Assembly: GCA_037439465.1 (NCBI GenBank)
Contig: JBBIVX010000011.1
Coordinates: forward strand, 1 to 64,000
Source of the DNA: Parasulfuritortus sp037439465
GTDB taxonomy: Bacteria; Pseudomonadota; Gammaproteobacteria; Burkholderiales; Thiobacillaceae
Reading direction: 5' to 3'
Length of the DNA: 64,000 nucleotides
The notes beneath the pieces are model-generated. The model saw only the letters and a list, made by a program, of their open reading frames with translations, ran no database searches and had not been told where the DNA came from. Positions 46,139 to 53,976 of this stretch are shown in pieces; position 1 is the stretch's first letter; each line of letters starts with the position of its first letter. The position numbers were made by a program, and so were the translations under genes.

Positions 46139-47395
46139 TCAGGCAAACAACAACCTGGCGGTGGTGCCTTGCCCTGGTTGACTGTCGATTTCGATGCGCC
46201 AGCCGCTGAGGTCGCAGATGCGCTTGACCAGCGACAGGCCGATGCCGGCGCCGTTGGATGCGCTGCCACGGTAATGGCGAAGAAAGACCCGGTCGAGTTC
46301 GGCTTGGGCGATGCCCTTGCCGCAGTCGCTGACCGCCAGGAAACGGTCTGCCAGACGGACATCTATCCGGCCGGAATGGGAGTGACGGATGGCATTGTCG
46401 ATCAGGTTGTCGACCACCACGCTGGCGAGGGTCTTATCCACCGGCAGTTGTATATCCTCGTCGAGGGCCAGGGTGATGTCGATGGGTGCGTCACGGTAGA
46501 GTGTCTGGTGTTTCTCGACCGATTCTCTTGCCACCTCGGCGATCGAGCAAGGTGGCGGCTCAGCACTGCTTTGATTTTCGCCGCGTGCCAGATGCAGCAG
46601 GGCGTTGGTCAGATCGGCCATGTCGTGGCTGGCGCGTTCGATGCGAGCCAGGCGCTGGCGCTGGCCACTGTTGAGATTGGCGTCGCCCTCCAGCACTTCC
46701 ACCGCGCCGCGGATGATCGCCAGCGGGGTGCGCAGTTCATGGCTGACGTCGGCGGTGAAGCTGCGTTCGCGCTCGGCGCATTCGCGGATGCGGGTAAAGC
46801 AGCGGTCGAGGGTGTGGGCCAGTTCATCGATTTCATCGTGGCTCGCGGCCGGCGGCGGCGCACTTGAACCCGGCGGTTCCATGGCTGCCACCCGTGTCGC
46901 CAGATCGGTCACCGGCGCCACCACCCGGCTCGCCAACCAATAGCCGCCTATAGCCGAGAGCACGGTCATGATCGCCATGCCGGCGAGCAGGGAGTAGAGG
47001 AAGTGATGTTCCCGCTCTTGTTGCAAGCTGCGGTTGTACAGGAACACCAGGCGCTGACCGGCGTAATCGCCGACCAGAGCGAGATAGGGAGTGCCATTCA
47101 ACTCCAGCGCCTGTCTGCCCGGAGGCAGACGGGCGAGCGGGGGCGGTGCCGCGCTATTGAGCCTGCCGCCGACGACATAGCCACTCAAGGTCAGCGTTGA
47201 CGGCAGCATGGCATTGGGGTCGTGTGCCAGGCGGGACTGGTAATCCTGCATCTCGGCGAGCAGGGTCTCGTACATCAGGTGCTGGCCAAGGTCATGGACG
47301 GAGAAATAGAGGACGACCAATAGTGCCAGGCTGAGCAAGGCGCCGAAGCCGGCGAAATTGCGCGCCAACCTGAGACGCAGGCTACGTCGCCGCAT
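46139..47395 (-). CDS. Sensor histidine kinase
   Basis: 418 residues from ATG 47395. The N-terminal helix lies about residues 13-33 and the second about 133-156, enclosing a small periplasmic sensor of roughly 100 residues. A HAMP-like segment VAPVTDLATRVAAME follows, then the H-box SFTADVSHELRTPLAII with His219, and HATPase motifs VVDNLIDNAIRHSH, VSDCGKGIAQAELDRVF and GIGLSLVKRICDL. It overlaps the response regulator stop by 14 bases. The pair sits upstream of the flavoprotein-Rieske operon in the same direction, so it probably controls it. Confidence 0.9.
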   Translation of the reverse strand: MRRRSLRLRLARNFAGFGALLSLALLVVLYFSVHDLGQHLMYETLLAEMQDYQSRLAHDPNAMLPSTLTLSGYVVGGRLNSAAPPPLARLPPGRQALELNGTPYLALVGDYAGQRLVFLYNRSLQQEREHHFLYSLLAGMAIMTVLSAIGGYWLASRVVAPVTDLATRVAAMEPPGSSAPPPAASHDEIDELAHTLDRCFTRIRECAERERSFTADVSHELRTPLAIIRGAVEVLEGDANLNSGQRQRLARIERASHDMADLTNALLHLARGENQSSAEPPPCSIAEVARESVEKHQTLYRDAPIDITLALDEDIQLPVDKTLASVVVDNLIDNAIRHSHSGRIDVRLADRFLAVSDCGKGIAQAELDRVFLRHYRGSASNGAGIGLSLVKRICDLSGWRIEIDSQPGQGTTARLLFA

Positions 47396-48065
47396 CGCTG
47401 GCGACCTGATAACCGATGCCGCGCACGGTGCGCAGCAGCGGCATTTCGTTCGCCTTGTCGATGGCGCCGCGCAGCACATGCAGATGCGCCTTGAGGGCAT
47501 CGCTGTCGGGAGGGTGATCACCCCAAACCGCAGCCTCCATCTCCTGCCGTGGCACCACCCTGGGGGAGGCACGCAGCAATATTTCCAGCAGTTTGAGCGG
47601 AATCGGCGGCAGCGCAATCTGTCGCTCGCCGCGTGTCACGCGATAGGTGGCGGTGTCGAAGGTGAGATCGGCGACGCGCAATTTTTGCGTTTGACCCTGC
47701 GCCTGGGCACGCCGGGCTATGGTTTTCAGGCGGGCCTCGACCTCGCGCAGGGCATAAGGCTTGATCAAATAGTCATCGGCGCCTGCCTCCAGTCCGAGTA
47801 TTTTGTCGTCGAGGGCATCGCGCGCGGTCAGCATGAGCACTGGTGTGCTCTTCCCCGCCTCGCCGCGCAGTTTGCGGCATAGGGTGAGGCCGTCCATCCC
47901 CGGCAACATCAGATCGAGAACGATGGCGTCGTAATCGTGAGTGATTGCCAAGTGCAAGCCGCTGACGCCATCGCCGGCCACATCCACCACATGGGCATGA
48001 GCGGACAGGAAGTCCGTGAGATTGGCGGCAATGTCGCGGTTGTCTTCAATGATCAGTAAGCGCAT
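47382..48065 (-). CDS. OmpR-family response regulator
   Basis: 227 residues. Receiver: MRLLIIEDNRDIAANLTDFL with phospho-acceptor D51 in AIVLDLMLPGMDG and the conserved KPY near residue 103. The C-terminal winged helix has VPRQEMEAAVWGDHPPDSDA and LLRTVRGIGYQV, typical of OmpR/PhoB. The gene overlaps the kinase by 14 bases. The 11-bp repeats upstream of the flavoprotein gene are its likely target. Confidence 0.93.
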   Translation of the reverse strand: MRLLIIEDNRDIAANLTDFLSAHAHVVDVAGDGVSGLHLAITHDYDAIVLDLMLPGMDGLTLCRKLRGEAGKSTPVLMLTARDALDDKILGLEAGADDYLIKPYALREVEARLKTIARRAQAQGQTQKLRVADLTFDTATYRVTRGERQIALPPIPLKLLEILLRASPRVVPRQEMEAAVWGDHPPDSDALKAHLHVLRGAIDKANEMPLLRTVRGIGYQVASDAAT

Positions 48066-48210
48066 GGTGCGATTCTGACCAAAAAAAGAAGAAATGGAAA
48101 ATCCGGGTTAAAACATCGCTCGCCCCGCAAGGCCGCCAGATGGGGCGATTCGAAAGCCGGCGCGGGCGGCAGCAAACCGGCGGCGCGGCCGGCCCGCTGT
48201 ATCGCTTCCG

Positions 48211-49050
48211 TCAGGAACGGGCGATCAATATCGGGCAACTGGTCTGGTTGAGCACCCGTTCCGATACCGAGCCCATGAGCACCTTGTCCAGGCCGGTCCG
48301 GCCATGACTGCCCATAACGACAAGGTCCGCGCCTTCCTTCTCGGCCGCCTCGACGATGGCTTGTTCGGGCCGCCCCTCAAGCAATCGAATATCGACCCGC
48401 ACCCCTTTTTCGGACATGACCTGACGCACCCGTTCGAGGGCCTGTTGAGCTTCCCGGCGGCGTTCCGGAGCATGGCTCGGCAGGACGACGGAAATGGCGG
48501 TCAACGGCAGTGCGCACATTACCGCGATGTTGCCGGCGATGACCGCGGCCGTATCGCCATAGCGTGAGCCATCGGTGGCGAGCAGTACCTTGTTGCGCCA
48601 CATCCGCGCTGACTCGGGCACCACCAGCACTGGACAGGGCGCCTTGCCGACCACCCTTGCGGTGGCGTGGCCCAGTTTCCAGCGGGCCAGGCCGCGCCGG
48701 CCGCGCCGGCCCATCACGATCACGTCGGCGCGCAGCTTCTCGGCCGCCTCGACGATCGCTGGGGCCGGGTTGGCATCCTGGAGGACGCGGATTTCGCAGT
48801 CGGTGCAGCCCAGCCTGTCGCGCGCGGCTTCGACGTTGGCCATGGCCATGCGTTCGGCCTCGGCACCCCGGCTCGGTTCCAGGCTCTCGGTGCTGGGGTT
48901 GTTCAGGGCGATGCTGACGATATACAGTTTCGCGCCGCACTTCCTGGCCATTTCGCCGGCGATGGCGATGGCGCTGTTGCTGTATTCGGAACCGTCGGTG
49001 GCCAGCAGGATGCGTTCGAAACGGCCCAGTGGGGAAAGGTTCTCGGTCAT
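48211..49050 (-). CDS. Tandem universal stress protein (two Usp domains)
   Basis: 279 residues with two UspA domains, each starting with a strand like RILLATDGSEYSNSAI and KVLLATDGSRYGDTAA. The second domain has the complete ATP-binding pattern GSHGRTGLDKVLMGS; in the first the corresponding segment GRRGRRGLARWKLGH lacks the final Ser/Thr. Probably a soluble nucleotide-binding stress protein. It overlaps the TauE/SafE gene by 4 bases at ATG 49050 and is the last gene of a probable sigma-54 operon. The 145 bases after it are GC-rich without a clear terminator. Confidence 0.9.
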   Translation of the reverse strand: MTENLSPLGRFERILLATDGSEYSNSAIAIAGEMARKCGAKLYIVSIALNNPSTESLEPSRGAEAERMAMANVEAARDRLGCTDCEIRVLQDANPAPAIVEAAEKLRADVIVMGRRGRRGLARWKLGHATARVVGKAPCPVLVVPESARMWRNKVLLATDGSRYGDTAAVIAGNIAVMCALPLTAISVVLPSHAPERRREAQQALERVRQVMSEKGVRVDIRLLEGRPEQAIVEAAEKEGADLVVMGSHGRTGLDKVLMGSVSERVLNQTSCPILIARS

Positions 49051-50117
49051 ACTGGGTCAGCCTCGGTCAGTTCGGGTTGCCGGCTCGCACGCATACCGGA
49101 GTAGACCGCGCGCAGGATGATGCCGGCGCCAATCAGCAGCGCCAGGACCATGACCACCAGACTGGTGTCCTTGAGCACGGCGATTGTCGTTTCGGACAAG
49201 GCGGCGATCCAGCCCAGCTTGGACAGGTAGACCGGGATGACGAGGGCGCGCGAGAACAATACCACGATCATGATGGTGCCCATCACCACCTTGACCAGAT
49301 AGGGTTTCACATAGGTGGTGCCGATGGCGCCGAGTTGAATGCCGAACAACGAACCGGCCAGGATAATCATGGCCAGCCGGATGTCGACGAAGCCGCCCCA
49401 GGCGTACTTGATGCTGCCGCCCAGGCCCATCACGAAAGCAATTACCAGCTCGGTGCCCGAGGCCATTAGCGATGGCACGCCCAGCACATACATCATCGCC
49501 GGCACACCGATGAAGCCGCCGACCGCGATAGTCGCCGCCAGCAATCCTGTGGAAATGCCGATCGGGATAGTCACCAGCCAGGATATTTCCGCCTTGGCGG
49601 CGTCCGAATAGAACATGGTTCCGGGGATACGAAGCGATTGCATCCAGCGGGCCAGCCGGGTGGGTTCGTCATTTTCTTCGCCGCCGGAGCGATGAATTTT
49701 CCAGGCATCCAGCAATACCCAGCCGCCGACCAAGGCCAGTACCACCACGAAGATAGCCGAGACATACAGATTCGAGCCGGCATCGCCCCAGGTCTTCTTG
49801 ATGTCCTCCATGATGTGAGCGCCATAGAGCACGCCCACCTCAGCCGATACGCCCAGAATCAGTCCCAGTTTCACATCCACCTGACCGTACTTGTGGCGCT
49901 TTATCGCGCCGACCAGCGCCTTTGGAAACTTGTGGCACATGTTGGAGGCCACCGCGACGATGCCTGGCACGCCCATGCTCATCATGGCCGGGGTCAGAAC
50001 AAAGGCGCCACCGGAGCCGATGAATCCGGATACCAGGCCGCCCACGAATCCGACGAATAACAGAAACACTATATTGGTCAGATTCAGGTCGATGAAATTA
50101 ATAGCAGTAATGTCCAT
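49047..50117 (-). CDS. TauE/SafE family sulfite/organosulfur exporter
   Basis: 356 residues with about eight membrane helices in two repeats; each has the family motif, LVSGFIGSGGAFVLTPAMMS near residue 28 and LLAATIAVGGFIGVPAMMYV near 200. A hydrophilic loop (KIHRSGGEENDEPTRLARWM) lies in the middle. Members export sulfite, sulfoacetate or related anions. With a flavoprotein of the sulfide dehydrogenase type 3 kb away, sulfite export is plausible but unproven. It overlaps the Usp gene by 4 bases and follows the small membrane protein by 12. Confidence 0.88.
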   Translation of the reverse strand: MDITAINFIDLNLTNIVFLLFVGFVGGLVSGFIGSGGAFVLTPAMMSMGVPGIVAVASNMCHKFPKALVGAIKRHKYGQVDVKLGLILGVSAEVGVLYGAHIMEDIKKTWGDAGSNLYVSAIFVVVLALVGGWVLLDAWKIHRSGGEENDEPTRLARWMQSLRIPGTMFYSDAAKAEISWLVTIPIGISTGLLAATIAVGGFIGVPAMMYVLGVPSLMASGTELVIAFVMGLGGSIKYAWGGFVDIRLAMIILAGSLFGIQLGAIGTTYVKPYLVKVVMGTIMIVVLFSRALVIPVYLSKLGWIAALSETTIAVLKDTSLVVMVLALLIGAGIILRAVYSGMRASRQPELTEADPV

Positions 50118-50129
50118 GGTAACCGTCTT

Positions 50130-50363
50130 TCAGTGTTTATTTGCCTGTATGCCGAGCACATCCCAGAAGGTGCTGGTGAAACCGCCATGGAAGTAGGAAA
50201 CAGCAAAGGCGGCGGCAATAGGAATGACGAACGACCAGTGGCCGTGCTGGGTAAAACCAATAAGTGCGCTTTCAAACTGAAACATGGCGGCATACAGCAA
50301 GGCGGTGACGGTGCCGAATAACACTAAGCGGGCCAGTTTCGGGCGGCTGAGATTCAAGGTCAT
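50130..50363 (-). CDS. Small two-helix membrane protein of a sigma-54 operon
   Basis: 77 residues. Two hydrophobic segments are likely (KLARLVLFGTVTALLYAAMF and WSFVIPIAAAFAVSYFHGGF). I do not recognise a named family. It is the first gene after the sigma-54 promoter at 50403-50419, 12 bases before the TauE/SafE gene, so it may assist that exporter. The start at 50363 is preceded by AGGAACCCACT. Unknown function. Confidence 0.7.
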   Translation of the reverse strand: MTLNLSRPKLARLVLFGTVTALLYAAMFQFESALIGFTQHGHWSFVIPIAAAFAVSYFHGGFTSTFWDVLGIQANKH

Positions 50364-50402
50364 AGTGGGTTCCTGAGGCTGAAGTGGTGATGTGCAGGCA
50401 CT

Positions 50403-50419
50403 AGCAAGCCCAATGCCAA
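50403..50419 (-). promoter_or_regulatory. Sigma-54 promoter of the small membrane protein-TauE/SafE-Usp operon
   Basis: On the minus strand the sequence is TTGGCATTGGGCTTGCT, which keeps the -24 TGGCA and -12 TTGC elements with GG-N10-GC spacing. The start would be near 50392, 29 bases before the ATG at 50363. A NtrC-type activator gene is divergent from it. Confidence 0.8.
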
Positions 50420-50468
50420 TAAATAACTCATTGATTTATAACGATGAATAAACATGCGTTTGCAAAGA

Positions 50469-50477
50469 TGTTATAAT
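50469..50477 (+). promoter_or_regulatory. Candidate extended -10 promoter of the NtrC-type regulator 1
   Basis: TGTTATAAT (TGn plus TATAAT, 50472-50477), 31 bases before the ATG at 50509. TTGCA (50460-50464) and TGCAA (50479-50483) bracket it, so binding there would block or tune this promoter. Confidence 0.5.
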
Positions 50478-50508
50478 CTGCAACATATCTATGGACAAAT
50501 GCATATAA

Positions 50509-51861
50509 ATGGTCGCTCGCCTGCTGGTCGTGGATGACGAAAAGATGGCCTTGAAAAATCTGTCCTTGGCTCTGCGACGTGCTGGCTATCAGGTGCAGGC
50601 CGCCGCCAGCGGTGAGGCCGCCTGTTCGCTGCTCAAGCGGGAGCACTTTGATGTCGTGCTTACCGACCTGAAGATGCCGGGCATTGACGGACTGGGCGTG
50701 TTGCGCTGCTGCCGCGAGCGGCAATCGGATACCGAGGTCATCGTACTGACCGCCTTTGCCAGTCTCGATAGCGCGGTCGACGTGATGCGTGAGGGCGCCT
50801 TTAACTACCTGGCCAAGCCATACCGTCTCGACGAGGTCCGCGCCGTGGTGGCGGAGGCGGTGGGGAAGGCCCGGCTGCGTGCAGAAAACCGGCAACAGCG
50901 CGAGGCGTTGGATAGTGTGCATGGGCCGGTCCATATCATCACTCACGACCCGGTCATGCGGAACCTGATGGAGATGGCCAGGCGGGTTGCGCCGACCGGT
51001 TGCAATGTCCTGATCACCGGCGAGTCGGGTACCGGCAAGGAATTGTTCGCCCGCTATCTACATGCCCACAGCGATCGGCAAGACGGACCTTTCCTGGCCA
51101 TCAACTGTGGCGCCCTGCACGATGACTTGCTGGCCAATGAATTGTTCGGCCATGAGAAGGGCGCCTTTACCGGGGCCACCAACGACAAGTCGGGCCTGAT
51201 CGAGGCGGCCCGCGGCGGCACCCTGTTCCTCGACGAGGTGACCGAGATGTCGCCCGGTATGCAGGTCAAATTGCTCAGGGTCATCCAGGAACGTGAGTTG
51301 CTGCGCGTCGGCGGCACCAAGATGGTTCGGGTCGACGTGCGCTTCGTCGCCGCCACCAACCGCGATGTGCCCCAGGTGGTCGCGTCCGGCCAGTTCCGTC
51401 AGGACCTGTTTTATCGCCTCAATGTGGTCAATTTTGACCTGCCGCCCCTGCGTGCGCGCCGCGGCGACGTGCCGCCGCTGGCCGAGTTCTTCCTGAGCCG
51501 GGCGGCGACCTATATGCGCAAGGACGTCGGGGCGATCACCCGAGAGGCGATGGATTGCCTGGTAGGCCACGCGTACCCCGGCAACGTGCGCGAACTGCTC
51601 AACCTGGTCGAACGTGGCGTGGCGCTGACTGCCGGCCCGGAGGTGGGGGTCGAACACCTGCCGGCTGAATTGAGTCGCCGACAGGCGGAACACGACTTCA
51701 ACCGCAGCGATGGCCGGGTTGCCACGCTGGATGAGCACGAAGACACCTACATCCGCTGGGTGCTCGCCGAGGCCGGCGGCAACCAGAGCCTAGCCGCGAA
51801 GTGGCTGGGCATCAGTCGTGTATCACTCTGGCGCAGGCTCAAGAACCGGCTTCAAACCTAG
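50509..51861 (+). CDS. Sigma-54-dependent NtrC-family response regulator 1
   Basis: 450 residues. Receiver with D53 (VVLTDLKMPG) and K103; AAA+ domain with Walker A GESGTGKE (171-178), sigma-54-contacting GAFTGA (218-223) and Walker B GGTLFLDEVTEM; Fis-type HTH at the end (LAAKWLGISRVSLWRRLKNR). No ribosome site stands out before ATG 50509. Its own sensor kinase is not adjacent; it might share the kinase encoded at 55365-56828. It is divergent from a sigma-54 operon and 54 bases ahead of SulP gene 1, so both are likely targets. Close paralogue of regulator 2 (53977-55368). Confidence 0.95.
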   Translation: MVARLLVVDDEKMALKNLSLALRRAGYQVQAAASGEAACSLLKREHFDVVLTDLKMPGIDGLGVLRCCRERQSDTEVIVLTAFASLDSAVDVMREGAFNYLAKPYRLDEVRAVVAEAVGKARLRAENRQQREALDSVHGPVHIITHDPVMRNLMEMARRVAPTGCNVLITGESGTGKELFARYLHAHSDRQDGPFLAINCGALHDDLLANELFGHEKGAFTGATNDKSGLIEAARGGTLFLDEVTEMSPGMQVKLLRVIQERELLRVGGTKMVRVDVRFVAATNRDVPQVVASGQFRQDLFYRLNVVNFDLPPLRARRGDVPPLAEFFLSRAATYMRKDVGAITREAMDCLVGHAYPGNVRELLNLVERGVALTAGPEVGVEHLPAELSRRQAEHDFNRSDGRVATLDEHEDTYIRWVLAEAGGNQSLAAKWLGISRVSLWRRLKNRLQT

Positions 51862-51887
51862 TTCTGCGCAGGATATGGCCACATAAA

Positions 51888-51917
51888 ATAATAATTGTAT
51901 TAAAATGCAATTATTAT
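51888..51917. promoter_or_regulatory. 10-bp inverted repeat overlapping the SulP 1 start codon
   Basis: ATAATAATTG (51888-51897), a 10-base spacer, CAATTATTAT (51908-51917). The right arm includes the first two bases of the proposed ATG. It contains the 13-mer AAAATGCAATTAT (51902-51914) also found at 56856-56868. Binding here would affect SulP expression. Confidence 0.5.
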
Positions 51918-53733
51918 GTTGCAAAAAGTAATTCAACTGTCATTTTCAAGCTGTCCGCTTTGGTTATACCGGCTGTTTCCGTTTATGCGTTGGTGGCCTA
52001 TGGTGGACAAGGCCACCACCCAGTCGGACTTGATGGCGGGCATCACCGGGGCCCTGATCGTCCTGCCCCAGGGCGTGGCCTTCGCCACCATTGCCGGTCT
52101 GCCACCCGAGTTTGGCCTCTATGCCGCCATGACGCCGGCCATCGTCGCGGCCCTGTTCGGTTCTTCCTGGCACTTGGTTTCCGGTCCCACCACGGCGATT
52201 TCCATAGCCGTGTTCGCCTCGGTCAGCCCCTATGCCCAGCCGGGCACGGCTGAGTTCATAGGCTTGGCGCTGACCCTGACCTTCCTGGCCGGCCTGTTCC
52301 AGTTGATTCTCGGCCTGGCGCGCATGGGGGTGCTGGTCAACTTCATTTCGCATACCGTGGTGATCGGCTTTACCGCCGGCGCCGCCATGCTGATCGCCGG
52401 CAGCCAAATCAAAAACTTCTTTGGCCTGGATATTCCGCGCGGCACACCGTTTATCAAGTTGCTGGAGCTGTTCATCGAGCAGATTGGCCAGATCAACCTC
52501 TATGTCACGGCCGTGGCCATCGTCACCTTGCTGTCCGGCATCGCCGTCAAGCGCTGGTTGCCTAAGCTGCCTTATATGATTGTCGCGATGATCGTCGGCA
52601 GCCTGGCGGCGCTGGCCGTCAACGCCGCCTATGGCCTGGAGACGACCCATATCAAGACGGTCGGCGCCCTGCCGGCCGGCCTGCCGCCGCTGTCGCTGCC
52701 GGACTTTTCCATCCACGCCCTGTCGCAGATGACCTTCCCGGCGCTGATCATCACCATGCTGGCGCTGACCGAGGCGGTATCCATCTCGCGCGCGGTCGCT
52801 GCCCGCTCCGGCCAACATATCGATGGCAATCAGGAATTCATTGGCCAGGGCCTGTCCAATCTGGTTGGCAGCTTCTTCTCGGGTTATGCCGCGTCCGGTT
52901 CGTTCAACCGCAGCGGAGTCAACTTTGCCGCGGGCGCGCGCACGCCGCTGGCGGCGGTATTCGCCTCAGTCTTCCTGGCGGTCATCCTGTTGCTGGTGGC
53001 CCCGCTGGCCGCCTACCTGCCTACCGCCGCCATGGCTGGCATCCTGTTCCTGGTCGCCTGGGACTTGATCGACACCCACCACATCCGTGTACTGCCCAAG
53101 GTTAGCCGCCAGGAGACGGTCGTGCTCTGGGTGACCCTGATCGGGACCCTGGTCGATCTGGAAAAGGGCATCTTCTTCGGCATCGCGCTGTCCCTGGCGC
53201 TGTACCTCTACCGCACCTCGCGGCCTGTCATGGAGGCCGTACTGCCGGACGCCACGCCGGGCAGCGACCACTACCTGTCGGTAGAGGATGAGGGGGAATG
53301 CCCGCAAATCCGCTTTGTCCGGCTCAATGGCTCCATCTTCTTCGGCGCCGTGGCGCACCTGCAGCAGCAAATTCAGCGACTGGAAGAACGCGCCCCCGAC
53401 CTCAAGCACATGGTCGTCGTCGCCAGCGGCATCAACTTCGTTGACCTGGCTGGCGCCGAATTCATCGCCGCGCAGGCCCGCCACTGGCGCATGAAAGGCG
53501 GCGGTCTCTACTTCGAGCGCATGAAGCCCGCCGTGATGGAAACGCTGCTAAAGGGCGGCTACATGGACGATGTGAAGGAATACAACCTGTTTCCGGCTGG
53601 CGTTCGCGCCATCGACATCCTGGCCGGCCGGCTGGACAGGACCGTCTGCGCTGGATGCCCGGAAGAGGTGTTTCGTCACTGCGGCATAGGCGCGGCAGCG
53701 GCCGAAGCGGCCGGACAAAAGGCCGTAGCCTGA
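51916..53733 (+). CDS. SulP-family anion transporter 1 (SLC26-like, with STAS domain)
   Basis: 605 residues, about 14 half or full membrane segments. GITGALIVLPQGVAFATIAG in TM1 and GYAASGSFNRSGVNFAAGAR around TM10 are SulP signatures. The C-terminal STAS domain lies near residues 450-570 (IRFVRLNGSIFFGAVAHLQQ, VVASGINFVDLAGAEFIAAQ), followed by a cysteine-containing tail CAGCPEEVFRHC. Substrate may be sulfate or bicarbonate; no diagnostic residue was recognised. The start at 51916 lies in an inverted repeat and has no clear ribosome site; a TTG one codon later or a later start is possible. Confidence 0.88.
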   Translation: MLQKVIQLSFSSCPLWLYRLFPFMRWWPMVDKATTQSDLMAGITGALIVLPQGVAFATIAGLPPEFGLYAAMTPAIVAALFGSSWHLVSGPTTAISIAVFASVSPYAQPGTAEFIGLALTLTFLAGLFQLILGLARMGVLVNFISHTVVIGFTAGAAMLIAGSQIKNFFGLDIPRGTPFIKLLELFIEQIGQINLYVTAVAIVTLLSGIAVKRWLPKLPYMIVAMIVGSLAALAVNAAYGLETTHIKTVGALPAGLPPLSLPDFSIHALSQMTFPALIITMLALTEAVSISRAVAARSGQHIDGNQEFIGQGLSNLVGSFFSGYAASGSFNRSGVNFAAGARTPLAAVFASVFLAVILLLVAPLAAYLPTAAMAGILFLVAWDLIDTHHIRVLPKVSRQETVVLWVTLIGTLVDLEKGIFFGIALSLALYLYRTSRPVMEAVLPDATPGSDHYLSVEDEGECPQIRFVRLNGSIFFGAVAHLQQQIQRLEERAPDLKHMVVVASGINFVDLAGAEFIAAQARHWRMKGGGLYFERMKPAVMETLLKGGYMDDVKEYNLFPAGVRAIDILAGRLDRTVCAGCPEEVFRHCGIGAAAAEAAGQKAVA

Positions 53734-53755
53734 CGTCACAGCAACGGAGAATCAA

Positions 53756-53914
53756 ATGAAGGCAAAAACAACGTCAATTCCCAGCCGTCGTCGCGGCCTG
53801 TTCGATGCCCTGTGGCGCGTTATCAAACCCTGGTTGACTGCGCTTGCTCCAGGACAGGACGGTCCCGCCGGCCAACTGCCCAGCGATATCGCCGCCAGGA
53901 AGTCACATAGATAA
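53756..53914 (+). CDS. Short 52-residue protein after SulP 1
   Basis: ATG 53756 to TAA 53912-53914, with a good GGAGA ribosome site at 53746-53750, 5 bases before the ATG. It is 22 bases after SulP 1. The sequence is basic at the start (KAKTTSIPSRRRGLFDALWR) with a hydrophobic/amphipathic centre VIKPWLTALAPG. No family recognised. It could be a real peptide of the SulP operon or an accidental frame; the ribosome site is the only positive evidence. Confidence 0.5.
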   Translation: MKAKTTSIPSRRRGLFDALWRVIKPWLTALAPGQDGPAGQLPSDIAARKSHR

Positions 53915-53976
53915 ATGGGGCCATGGCCGCCATCGTGGCTGTCAAGGCGTTCCCCAACCGCAGCCTTCTTGTCAGA

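Noticed and set aside
45955..46362. Long open frame extending the flavoprotein upstream
   Set aside because: The twin-arginine leader starts at ATG 45954, and the extension overlaps the sensor kinase gene with shadow sequence.
48066..48210. GC-rich inverted segments after the tandem Usp gene as a terminator
   Set aside because: Several overlapping GGC/GCC pairings are possible but none has a following T-run on the minus strand.
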